22,442 bases of DNA, taken from contig CAYGAW010000185.1 of assembly GCA_964347945.1 (NCBI GenBank), positions 1 through 22,442 of the forward strand, given 5' to 3'. Position 1 is the first letter of the stretch, and every line of letters starts with the position of its first letter. Both the position numbers and the translations under genes were made by a program. Positions 13,768 through 21,765 of the stretch are shown piece by piece. Under the pieces are notes generated by a model that saw only the letters and a program-made list of their open reading frames with translations, had not been told where the DNA came from and made no database searches. The stretch comes from CAYGAW01 sp964347945 (GTDB taxonomy: Bacteria; Chloroflexota; Anaerolineae; UBA7937; B3-Chlor).

Positions 13768-15882
13768 TCACTTTTCAGCAGGATAGACTTTGCACACGAT
13801 GCCCCGCGTCTGGATGGCCCCCACGAAGGGATCGTAGGGGGGATCGTTGCCGATCAAGACATTGATGTTGGATCGACGGAAGCCGTGCAGCGTCTCTATC
13901 CCTTCCTCAGGGTACCACCAGGCATGAGTGACCATCACCACCCGGGGATCGATATTCTCCGTCAGGTGCGCCCTCTGCGTGATCCGGCCTCTCTTGGTCT
14001 CGATGTAGACCCAATCGCCGTCGGCAACGCCCAGGTCTTTGCCAGTCTCTGGATGTATTTCCATCACCGGTTCGGACACCACCTCTCGGAGGATAGGTAT
14101 CTCCCGGTTCTCCGAATGAAAGAAGACCGGGATGCGGGCGGTGGTCATGATCAGAGGATACTCTTCAGCCAACTCTGGGTCACTATGTGGGGTCCCGGGC
14201 GGTTCCACATACGAAGGCAACGGATCGTATCCCCAGTCGGCGAAGCGCTGCGAGTAGAGTTCCACCTTGCCGGACGGCGTCTTGAACCCCTTCTTCCTGT
14301 ACTTGCGGTATTCCTGGGGTCCTTCCAGATAGCCCAACTGTTTGAACTCTTCGAAGGTTATCCCTGCCGGTTCGAGGATGTAGTCCAAGCACTCTTCCAC
14401 ATCATCCCAGAAGTACTCTTCATGGCCCAGCCGCTTGCCCAATTCGTTCATCACCTTCTGGTCGGACCAGGCCTCTCCCACCTGGGCCACCTTCTGGCGT
14501 GGCCACAGGAGACCGCACCGCTGCCAGTAGTTGCCAATGTCGTTCAATTCCAGGTAGCTGGCAGCGGGAAGCACGACATCCGCTAACTCCGCTGAGGGGG
14601 TCATGAACAGATCGACCAGCACTGTGAAGTCCACCTTCATCAGTGCCCGGTACACCTCCTCCACGTTGGGCAGGGTCAGCAAGGGATTTGTCCCGTGAAG
14701 ATAGAGCATCCTGATGGGGTAGGGTTTCTCCTCAAGGATGGCTTTGATGACCAATTGCGGCGCCAGGGTCTGTCCCAATACCGCCAGCTTGAATTCGTCG
14801 GCACCGAGCATCTTGGCCTGCTGTTCCGGCGTCAGCACGCCGCCAAGCATGAACGCAGTGGACTTTACGACGGGGGGCGGCGTCCAATTGCGGTCTCCGC
14901 CTGGCACATCCAGATTGCCGGTGATGGCCCTCAGAATGGACATGGCCCGGGCAGTCTGCACCGCATTGATGTTTTGCTCCCAGGCCACTCCCCACTGGAT
15001 GGAAGCGGGTTTCGATGTGGCATACAGCCGAGCGGCATCCCTCAAGACCTCAGGTGGCACCCACGTGATGCGTTCCACTTCTTGCGGCGGATACTCCCTG
15101 GCGCGCTCGGCCAGCTCGTCGAACCCCACCGTCCACTCCCTCACGAACTCCTCATCGTACAGACCCTCCTCGATGATGACGTTGATCATGCCCATCGCCA
15201 AGGCCAGATCTGAGCCGGGCCTGAGCTGAACCCACACGTCAGCCCTGGCAGCCATGGGCGTGTACCTCGGATCGATGACTATGAATCTCGAACCACGATC
15301 CAAGGCCCGCAACAGCTGCGCGCCGCAAACGCCGTCCGCACTCGTGGTCACCACGTTGTTGCCCCACATCATGACGCAACTCGGCGGGTAGTCATAGTCG
15401 GGGATGGGATAGAAGCCATGGGTCAGGTGAGAGGCGATGATCCGCGGATAGTAGCAGAGGTAGCCCGCGGCCATGACGTTGGGGGTGCCAAAGGCGTTGG
15501 CCAGCCGCCAGAGGAAATACTCGTAGTGGCGGTGAGTCCCCTGGCCAAACACTACCGATTCCGCACCGTACTCCTCCTTGGCCTCCGTCATCCTGCTGGC
15601 AACGAGATCCAACGCTTCGTCCCAGGAGACCCTCTTCCATTTGCCCTCTCCACGCTCCCCGTCCCTCAGCATAGGGTACTTCAGGCGATGAGGGCTGTTG
15701 AGCTTGTGGAGGCCCGCCAAACCCTTGGAACACAAAGTACCGCGATTGATGCGGCACTCTGGGTCGCCCTCTATTCTCACGGGCTCCCCGTCCCTGATGT
15801 GGATCAGTATCCCACATCCTCCATGATCCATGCGGCAACAGCTTCTGACGATTGCCTCCGCCGCCAACGCTTCACCCACCAT
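13768..15882 (-). CDS. Molybdopterin oxidoreductase catalytic subunit (DMSO reductase family)
   Basis: This 704-residue protein has the family layout: an N-terminal cluster-binding region, MGD-binding domains (WDEALDLVA at ~87-95, WGNNVVTT, VIDPRYTPMA) and a C-terminal pterin-binding domain (LIMTTARIP, HPETGKDLGVADGDWV, HAWWYPEEG). The cluster motif is unusual: C15/C16, D19, C23 and C51, so the second Cys of a C-x2-C-x3-C pattern is an Asp. C143 (YLCYYPR) is a candidate Mo/W ligand. No twin-arginine signal precedes the fold, so it probably works in the cytoplasm. The ATG has a near-perfect SD site (AAGGAGGA, 15886-15893). With the ferredoxin subunit it should form a two-subunit oxidoreductase. 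The substrate cannot be assigned from sequence alone; thiosulfate/polysulfide-, formate- or acetylene-hydratase-like branches are all conceivable. Confidence 0.93.
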   Translation of the reverse strand: MVGEALAAEAIVRSCCRMDHGGCGILIHIRDGEPVRIEGDPECRINRGTLCSKGLAGLHKLNSPHRLKYPMLRDGERGEGKWKRVSWDEALDLVASRMTEAKEEYGAESVVFGQGTHRHYEYFLWRLANAFGTPNVMAAGYLCYYPRIIASHLTHGFYPIPDYDYPPSCVMMWGNNVVTTSADGVCGAQLLRALDRGSRFIVIDPRYTPMAARADVWVQLRPGSDLALAMGMINVIIEEGLYDEEFVREWTVGFDELAERAREYPPQEVERITWVPPEVLRDAARLYATSKPASIQWGVAWEQNINAVQTARAMSILRAITGNLDVPGGDRNWTPPPVVKSTAFMLGGVLTPEQQAKMLGADEFKLAVLGQTLAPQLVIKAILEEKPYPIRMLYLHGTNPLLTLPNVEEVYRALMKVDFTVLVDLFMTPSAELADVVLPAASYLELNDIGNYWQRCGLLWPRQKVAQVGEAWSDQKVMNELGKRLGHEEYFWDDVEECLDYILEPAGITFEEFKQLGYLEGPQEYRKYRKKGFKTPSGKVELYSQRFADWGYDPLPSYVEPPGTPHSDPELAEEYPLIMTTARIPVFFHSENREIPILREVVSEPVMEIHPETGKDLGVADGDWVYIETKRGRITQRAHLTENIDPRVVMVTHAWWYPEEGIETLHGFRRSNINVLIGNDPPYDPFVGAIQTRGIVCKVYPAEK

Positions 15883-15911
15883 ACGTCCTCCTTCTTGCGT
15901 AGATCGCGTCG

Positions 15912-15940
15912 ATTTTACTGCAAGCCATCCCCTTCAGCAA
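15912..15940 (-). promoter_or_regulatory. Promoter of the molybdoenzyme operon
   Basis: TTGCTG (15935-15940), a 17-base spacer and TAAAAT (15912-15917) predict transcription from about 15905, giving a ~23-base leader that contains the strong SD site. Its -35 is only nine bases from the -35 of the divergent plus-strand promoter, so the two may share a regulator. Confidence 0.65.
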
Positions 15941-15949
15941 GTCGGCCCA

Positions 15950-15978
15950 TTGACTTCGGCCACCAACTCATGTATGCT
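15950..15978 (+). promoter_or_regulatory. Promoter of the GH2 gene, back to back with the molybdoenzyme promoter
   Basis: TTGACT (15950-15955), a 17-base spacer and TATGCT (15973-15978) match a sigma70 promoter. The predicted start near 15985 leaves a ~167-base leader before the ATG at 16152. No gene or clear RNA structure was recognised in that leader. Confidence 0.55.
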
Positions 15979-16151
15979 GTCTGCGCGACTGAGGCCTGAG
16001 TTCGTTCCGAGGCTAGTTTGCACCCTGAACGCCGCTCTTGCCAGAAACAAACCAAAGCGGCGATGGGCCAACCCAGTCATTGTTTCCCGCCGCTTGCTCG
16101 TGCTGACACGCATGCTTCACAATAGACCGAGAATGGACAGCAGAATTCAAA

Positions 16152-18407
16152 ATGACACGCAGATCGGTAGACCTCGGCGGCTCTGATTGGCACTTCGCAT
16201 GTGTGCCCTCAAAGCCTCTCCACTCCCAGGTGGATGACCGAGCTGAGGTGGACGAGTGGCTCCCAGCCACAGTACCTGGTAACGTGCGAAGCGATCTCCT
16301 GGCCTTGGGCAGGATCGAAGATCCTTTCTACGCCACCAGCAACGAAGACAGCCAATGGGTGGATGCCTGGGATTGGTGGTACGCCCGCCCCCTTAGCGTA
16401 GACCTGGAGGAGGGAGAGCGAGCCTTCCTGTGCTTCGAAGGCATAGACTACATCTCCGCTGTGTACCTTGATCAGATCATGCTAGGCCAACATGAGGGCA
16501 TGTTCTCCCAGCAGATCTACGAGATCACCGATTTCAAGAAAGCTGGTGGTTCCCACGTGGCGGTCCGCATCTGGGGCTCCAAAGCCCTGCCCCGTAGACA
16601 ATTGTCCTGGCGGGAGAAGCTCTGGTCACGCGTTGCGGTGGCACTACCGCGGGGTGAGGAACCCTTCCCCGCCCGGACGGCCACGCTGAAATGCCAGATG
16701 AGCTTCGGCTGGGATTTCGCACCGCGGATCAGAACCATGGGCATCTGGGACGAGGTATCGCTCATCGTCACTGGCCCAGTTTTCATCAAGGACGTCTTCG
16801 TCACAGCCAGCCTTGAGGGAGATCGGGCGCACGTCAGGGCGCAGGCTACGTTGGACTCGGACAGACCCCAAGACATCGTGGCAGAAGTGGAATGGAGGCA
16901 CCGAGGGGAGGAGCCCATTGCCGCCGCGCGGAGATTCCAACTGACGCTAGATAAAGGCCAACAGACCACAGAGCTGGAATTCGAAATGGAGAGCGCGCGC
17001 CTTTGGCAACCCTGGGATCGAGGCGAGCCCCACATGTACGAACTGGAGATACGCATCATACGTCAGGGGCAGGTCCTGGACTCCTTGAGGCGGGGCTTCG
17101 GGCTGCGCACCGTGGAGATGGCGCCCAATCCAGATACGCCCCCTGGCAGCGAGAACTGGACGTTTGTGGTGAACGGTCGACGGGAGTTCATCCGTGGCGC
17201 AAACTGGGTGCCGGCGGACGCTCTACCGGGACGCCTGAGGAGCCGTGATTACGAGACCCTGATTGGTATGGTCAGAGAGGCAGGGATCAACCTCTTGCGG
17301 GTCTGGGGAGGCGGCCTGCGCGAGAAGAGAGCTTTCTACGATACTTGCGACAGCGAAGGGATCATGATCTGGCAAGAGTTCCCGCTATCCTGCGTCCTGC
17401 TAGGTCACCTCCCCCGTGAAGAGCGATTCCGGAGTCTGGCGGCTCGGGAGGCAAGCAGTATTGTTCGCCAACTGCGCAACCATCCTTCCTTGGTCATGTG
17501 GTGTGGCGGTAACGAATACAGCTATCGACGCAATCGGCAGCTCGTGGACACGCTGGAAGCCGTTGTAGACGGAGAAGATGGCACTCGCCCCTTTCGCAAG
17601 ACCTCTCCCGGGCGGGGTGACAGCCACGACTGGCTGATATGGCATGGCAAGGCCCCCATTGGCGATTACCGTCAGAACCATTCGCCTTTTGTCAGTGAAC
17701 TCGGTTTGCAGTCGGTTCCCCATTTGGATTCTCTATCTCGCTTTCTGCCTGAGGAGGATCTCTTCCCTCCCGGGGAAGGTTGGCGGTATCACTGCGGGCA
17801 ACTTGAGAAAGTGGAGCGATACGCGGGCGCCTTCTCCCCGGAGAGCTTGCACCAGTGGGTGCAAGCCTCGCAGAAGGCCCAGGCTCTTGGGCTGCAGGTG
17901 GCCATCGAGCACTTCCGGCGGCGCAAATATCGCACTAGCGGCGTCGTGGTCTGGCAGTTCAACGATGCCTGGCCAGCAATCTCCTGGAGTGTTGTCGACT
18001 ACTACCGTACGCCGAAGCTCGCGTATCTGAAGTTGAAAGCGGTCTTCAGTCCCATCCTCGTCAGCCTCGAGTATCCTCTACGCGCATACCGTCCTGGGGA
18101 CCTCTTTGGGGCGCGCGTGTGGGCGATCAACGATTTGCCCGTTCCTTGGGATGACTGTCACCTGGAGATAAGCCTTGATGGGGAGAGCCTGTTCTCGCGC
18201 ACCATGTCGCTGTCACCTGATTCCTGTCAGATGGTGGGGCGGGTAGAACACCGGATCGGTGACCAGAACGGGCACCTTGTGGCCGCCCTAACCCAGAACG
18301 GGCAGATGGTCTCCAGGACCGAATATGACCTACGCTACCATGACCCACAGCGCGTCGGACTGCTAGAAGTCCTGTACTCCAAGCTCGCTCAATGGCTGAT
18401 GAAGTAG
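16152..18407 (+). CDS. Glycoside hydrolase family 2 beta-mannosidase-like enzyme
   Basis: This 751-residue protein should remove terminal beta-linked mannose (or a related sugar). An N-terminal jelly-roll sugar-binding domain (~1-210; FEGIDYISAVYLD at ~95-107) and an Ig-like domain (~210-330) precede a TIM barrel (~335-625) with IRGANWVPADALPGR and LLRVWGGG. The acid/base is E455 (CGGNEYSY) and the nucleophile is E516 (FVSELGLQS); VVWQFNDAWPAISWSVVDYYR closes the barrel as in beta-mannosidases. There is a short C-terminal beta domain. It is somewhat shorter than many family members (~820-850) and has no signal peptide, so it is probably cytoplasmic and acts on imported oligosaccharides. The SD site is weak. 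It stands alone in its transcript up to the galE promoter. Confidence 0.93.
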   Translation: MTRRSVDLGGSDWHFACVPSKPLHSQVDDRAEVDEWLPATVPGNVRSDLLALGRIEDPFYATSNEDSQWVDAWDWWYARPLSVDLEEGERAFLCFEGIDYISAVYLDQIMLGQHEGMFSQQIYEITDFKKAGGSHVAVRIWGSKALPRRQLSWREKLWSRVAVALPRGEEPFPARTATLKCQMSFGWDFAPRIRTMGIWDEVSLIVTGPVFIKDVFVTASLEGDRAHVRAQATLDSDRPQDIVAEVEWRHRGEEPIAAARRFQLTLDKGQQTTELEFEMESARLWQPWDRGEPHMYELEIRIIRQGQVLDSLRRGFGLRTVEMAPNPDTPPGSENWTFVVNGRREFIRGANWVPADALPGRLRSRDYETLIGMVREAGINLLRVWGGGLREKRAFYDTCDSEGIMIWQEFPLSCVLLGHLPREERFRSLAAREASSIVRQLRNHPSLVMWCGGNEYSYRRNRQLVDTLEAVVDGEDGTRPFRKTSPGRGDSHDWLIWHGKAPIGDYRQNHSPFVSELGLQSVPHLDSLSRFLPEEDLFPPGEGWRYHCGQLEKVERYAGAFSPESLHQWVQASQKAQALGLQVAIEHFRRRKYRTSGVVVWQFNDAWPAISWSVVDYYRTPKLAYLKLKAVFSPILVSLEYPLRAYRPGDLFGARVWAINDLPVPWDDCHLEISLDGESLFSRTMSLSPDSCQMVGRVEHRIGDQNGHLVAALTQNGQMVSRTEYDLRYHDPQRVGLLEVLYSKLAQWLMK

Positions 18408-18437
18408 CACTCCGTTGCGCAGCGTCCAGGCATGTGC

Positions 18438-18466
18438 TTGAGGAATGTCCCAGTAGACGCTATAAT
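18438..18466 (+). promoter_or_regulatory. Promoter of galE
   Basis: TTGAGG (18438-18443), a 17-base spacer and a perfect TATAAT (18461-18466) predict transcription from about 18473. Only 8-11 bases then precede the start codon, so GGAG (18473-18476) would be the first bases of the message. Confidence 0.7.
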
Positions 18467-18483
18467 AGCCCCGGAGCCACATG

Positions 18484-19461
18484 ATGACCATACTAGTCAC
18501 AGGCGGGGCTGGCTACATCGGCAGCGTGACGACAGACGAGCTGATCAAAGCCGGCTACGAAGTAGTCGTATATGACAATCTGACACAAGGACACCGACGA
18601 GCAGTTCATCCCGACGCGGTCTTCGTGGAGGCAGACCTGGGAGATCAGGAGAGCCTGGATGCCGTCTTCGATACTCACGACATCGACGCGGTGATGCATT
18701 TCGCCGCTCATAGCGTGGTCCCGATTTCCGTGGATGAGCCAATACCCTTTGTGCGGGACAACATAAACAACGGCATGAACCTGCTGGAGACGATGGTGGC
18801 CCACGAGGTAGAGCGCTTCATCCTCTCCTCCACAGCCGCCGTCTATGGCGAACCCGAGCAGATCCCCATTCGCGAGGACGATCGCCTGGCTCCCAGCAGC
18901 CCCTACGGCGAGTCGAAGCTGATGATCGAGAGAATGCTCCATTGGTGCGAGGTGAGGTACGGGCTGCGCTACGCCAGTCTGCGGTACTTCAACGCCGCGG
19001 GGGCGTCCGAGGCCTGGGGCGAAGACCACACCCCGGAGACCCATTTGATTCCCCTCGTCCTCAAGGTCGCTCTGGGACAGAAAGACCATCTGGACATCTA
19101 CGGTGATGACTACGCGACAAGGGACGGAACGTGCGTGCGCGACTACATACACGTGGTAGATCTCGCTCTAGCTCACATCTTGGCTCTTGAAGCACTGGAT
19201 GGCGGCAGCCGCATATACAACCTGGGCAATGGGCAGGGCTTCACCGTGCAGGAGGTGGTGGCCCAGGCACGAGAGGTGACTGGACGTGATATCCCGGCAA
19301 GGATTGCCCCCCGTCGTCCTGGCGATCCAGCATCACTGGTAGCGAGTTCGGAGAAGATACAGCGTGAGTTGGGATGGGAGGCGCGTTTCCCCGACCTGGC
19401 AGGCATCATCGAGAGCGCTTGGCGCTGGCACGGTGCCCACCCCGACGGATACGCTAGCTGA
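18484..19461 (+). CDS. galE: UDP-glucose 4-epimerase
   Basis: The enzyme interconverts UDP-glucose and UDP-galactose with bound NAD in the cytoplasm, supplying sugar donors for the glycosyltransferases around it. It is an extended SDR protein of normal length (325-326 residues). The NAD-binding motif VTGGAGYIGS lies at the N-terminus, and the active site is SSTAAVYG (Ser/Thr) plus Y-x3-K in SPYGESK. SLRYFNAAGA and RDYIHVVDLA are typical of GalE. ATG at 18481 is directly before the one chosen; the second ATG places GGAG seven bases upstream and restores the common MxILVTGG beginning. No terminator separates it from the next gene 67 bases away, so readthrough is likely. Other UDP-hexose epimerase activities cannot be excluded. 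Confidence 0.93.
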   Translation: MTILVTGGAGYIGSVTTDELIKAGYEVVVYDNLTQGHRRAVHPDAVFVEADLGDQESLDAVFDTHDIDAVMHFAAHSVVPISVDEPIPFVRDNINNGMNLLETMVAHEVERFILSSTAAVYGEPEQIPIREDDRLAPSSPYGESKLMIERMLHWCEVRYGLRYASLRYFNAAGASEAWGEDHTPETHLIPLVLKVALGQKDHLDIYGDDYATRDGTCVRDYIHVVDLALAHILALEALDGGSRIYNLGNGQGFTVQEVVAQAREVTGRDIPARIAPRRPGDPASLVASSEKIQRELGWEARFPDLAGIIESAWRWHGAHPDGYAS

Positions 19462-19498
19462 TCCGCGAACTGCTCGACTGCTGCCCCAATAGTCTGCG

Positions 19499-19519
19499 TC
19501 TGAGGTCTTCGACCTCAGA
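19499..19519 (+). repeat. Hairpin touching the SD site of the ChlI-like gene
   Basis: TCTGAGGTC and GACCTCAGA form a perfect 9-bp stem with a TTC loop. The right arm reaches the first bases of AGAGGAGG, the SD site of the gene starting at 19529. It is not followed by T residues, so it is not a terminator. It could tune translation, protect a processed 5' end or be a protein-binding palindrome. Confidence 0.6.
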
Positions 19520-19528
19520 GGAGGAACG

Positions 19529-20590
19529 ATGGCCGAGGTCATCAATTACCCGCTATTCGCTTTGGTGGGCCAAGAAGAGATGAAGACGGCGCTCGTCCTG
19601 GCCGCCATCAACCCGCGTGTCAGAGGTGTGCTCCTCCTCGGGCCCCGAGGCACTGGAAAGACGACGGCGGCTCGAGGACTGGTCGACGTCCTCCCGCCAG
19701 CACCTCGCAGCCTGTGTCCCCACGGCTGCGAACCCCGGCTGGCGGCCATCTCCATGGAGTATGTGTGCCCCGATTGTGCAGCCAGGTTGGAGGCCGGCGA
19801 GGACATCACCTACCTGGCCCCCATGCAGCTGGTGGAGCTTCCTCTGAACGCTACCATGGATGACGTGATCGGCGGGCCCAATCCGAGGATCGCCCTCGAG
19901 CAAAGCCGATATCAGCTGCAGCAAGGGATACTCTACTACGCCCACGGAAACGTCCTCTATGTGGATGAGGTGAACCTCTTGGATGAGGAGATTGTGAACT
20001 GTATCCTGGATGCGTCATCCAGAGGCTACTACGTGGTACGGCGAGGACGCCTGATAGGCACCTTCCCCTCGGAGTTCCTCCTCATCGGCTCCATGAACCC
20101 CGAAGAGGGCCCCCTGCGTCCCCAACTCATGGATCGTCTGGGACTGCGCGTTGTGGTGCCTCCTCTCCAAGACCCTGACCAACGTCTAGAGGTGTACGAG
20201 CGGAACCGACTCTATGCCGATGACCCCGTGACCTTCGCGGCAGGATATGCCGAGGAAACCATGTCACTGGCGGAGGAGATCGAGCGAGCCAAGGAACTGC
20301 TGCCCGACGTCACCATCCCATCTGAAATAGCACAATCCGCCATGAGGCTGATCAACGAACTGAGTATTCAGTCGCATCGGGCGGAAATAGTCCTCCTCGA
20401 GGCATCGCGAGCCCACGCTGCGGCCGATGGCCGCACCGAGGTGGAGAATCAAGACATCGCAGTCACTGCACCCTTAGCCCTCCGCCAGCGCAGGAGCGAC
20501 TTCATGGAACGCTTCGTCACCGACAGCCGCGAAGAGGACGAGCGAATCGCCAAGGAAGCAGAGGAAGTCCTCGGCATCGAGACTTCATAG
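19529..20590 (+). CDS. ChlI/BchI-like AAA+ ATPase with a four-cysteine insertion
   Basis: This 353-residue protein has Walker A GPRGTGKT (38-45), Walker B VLYVDE (142-147) followed by VNLLD, sensor 1 (SMNPEEG, ~188-194) and LMDRLGLRV (~200-208), as in magnesium-chelatase subunit I. Between Walker A and the helix-2 insert lie C63-x3-C67 and C80-x2-C83, a zinc-ribbon-like insertion. Because no ChlD or ChlH gene is visible, it may be a stand-alone or MoxR-like remodelling ATPase rather than part of chlorophyll or cobalamin synthesis. A strong SD site (GAGGAGG, 19518-19524) precedes ATG. The next gene starts immediately after its stop, so the two are co-translated; a link to glycan synthesis is inferred from that alone. 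Confidence 0.88.
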   Translation: MAEVINYPLFALVGQEEMKTALVLAAINPRVRGVLLLGPRGTGKTTAARGLVDVLPPAPRSLCPHGCEPRLAAISMEYVCPDCAARLEAGEDITYLAPMQLVELPLNATMDDVIGGPNPRIALEQSRYQLQQGILYYAHGNVLYVDEVNLLDEEIVNCILDASSRGYYVVRRGRLIGTFPSEFLLIGSMNPEEGPLRPQLMDRLGLRVVVPPLQDPDQRLEVYERNRLYADDPVTFAAGYAEETMSLAEEIERAKELLPDVTIPSEIAQSAMRLINELSIQSHRAEIVLLEASRAHAAADGRTEVENQDIAVTAPLALRQRRSDFMERFVTDSREEDERIAKEAEEVLGIETS

Positions 20591-21748
20591 ATGCGTCTGG
20601 GGATCAACGGGTTCTTCTGGAATCGCGAGACCACAGGCAGCGGCCAGTACATCCATCACCTGGTAGGTGAATTGCTGCGCCTCCCTGTGGGGCCGGAATG
20701 TGTGCTCTTCAGGCCCGGGAGGGTCGACCAGCACCGAAAACCCATGGCCACGGCCGGCACGATGCAGGAATCCTTCCTCGCCCCACCCATCCCCCTCACG
20801 GAGAACCTCTCAAAGGTATGGTTCGAGCAAATCTCCTTTCGCCGCGCCTGCCTGGAGCAGGGGATCGACGTAACTCACGTCCCTTATTTTGCGCCGCCGC
20901 TCCGAAATGGCAGGAGCGTGGTAGTCACCATCCACGATCTCATCCCCCTCATCCTACCAGCCTATCGCGGCTCTTTTCTCGTGCGATTGTACACACGGCT
21001 TGTGGCCGCGGGTGCCAGACACGCAAGAGCCATCATCACCGATTCGGAAGCTTCGAGGCAAGACATACTTGACTTGCTGAACGTGCCGCCCCCACAGGTG
21101 CATGTCATCTACCTGGCCGCCAACGAGATGTTCAAGCCCGTGGGAGACGCCCAGATGCTAGAGATGACACGGGAGAAGTACAACCTGCCTCAGGAGTACA
21201 TCCTCTACCTCGGAGGATTCGATCAGCGCAAGAACGTTGCGACTCTCGTCCTCGCCTTTGCCAGGATGATCGAGAACACAGGTGTGCCTTCACACCTGGT
21301 GATAGCTGGACGTCTGCCTGCGGAGGACTCGGCCTTCTTTCCGGATCCTCGGCCTACGGTGGAGAGAGCAGGAGTGCAAGAAAGGGTGAGTTACATCGGT
21401 TGGGTGCCCGAGGAAGACAAGCCAGCCCTGTACAGTGCGGCCCAGATGTTCGTCTTCCCGTCGCTTTACGAAGGGTTCGGCTTACCTCCACTGGAGGCCA
21501 TGTCGTGTGGCGCCGCCGTGATAGCCTCCGACCGCGGTTCGCTGCCGGAGATCGTGGGTGAGGGAGGGCTACTGGTCGATCCCCTCGACGTGGATGGGCT
21601 TGCTGCTGCCATGACTGCGTTGGCGGAGGATGAAGGGCGGAGAACGGAGTTGGCCGCCAAGGGCCTGGATCGGGCGCAGCGGTTCTCCTGGCAAAAGACG
21701 GTAGCAGAGACCCTGGAAGTCTATCGATCGGTGTCTGCCGGCGGGTGA
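20591..21748 (+). CDS. GT4 family glycosyltransferase
   Basis: This 385-residue GT-B-fold enzyme transfers a sugar from an activated donor, probably at the inner face of the membrane. An N-terminal acceptor-side domain begins MRLGINGFFW and has GSGQYIHHL; the donor domain starts at ~200 with YILYLGGFDQRKN and carries the GT4 E-x7-E motif in EGFGLPPLEAMSCG (~294-303). SLPEIVGEGGLLVDP follows as expected. Length is normal. Its ATG directly follows the TAG of the ATPase gene with no spacer and no SD site of its own outside that gene, so it depends on coupling. Closest functional class is mannosyl- or rhamnosyltransferase-like, but the donor is not determined. Confidence 0.93.
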   Translation: MRLGINGFFWNRETTGSGQYIHHLVGELLRLPVGPECVLFRPGRVDQHRKPMATAGTMQESFLAPPIPLTENLSKVWFEQISFRRACLEQGIDVTHVPYFAPPLRNGRSVVVTIHDLIPLILPAYRGSFLVRLYTRLVAAGARHARAIITDSEASRQDILDLLNVPPPQVHVIYLAANEMFKPVGDAQMLEMTREKYNLPQEYILYLGGFDQRKNVATLVLAFARMIENTGVPSHLVIAGRLPAEDSAFFPDPRPTVERAGVQERVSYIGWVPEEDKPALYSAAQMFVFPSLYEGFGLPPLEAMSCGAAVIASDRGSLPEIVGEGGLLVDPLDVDGLAAAMTALAEDEGRRTELAAKGLDRAQRFSWQKTVAETLEVYRSVSAGG

Positions 21749-21765
21749 AGTACGTGGACTAGCAA

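Noticed and set aside
13885..14586. 233-aa plus-strand reading frame
   Set aside because: It lies entirely antisense to the molybdoenzyme gene and shows no recognisable domain.
18493..19152. 219-aa minus-strand reading frame
   Set aside because: It is the antisense shadow of galE, whose motifs are unmistakable.
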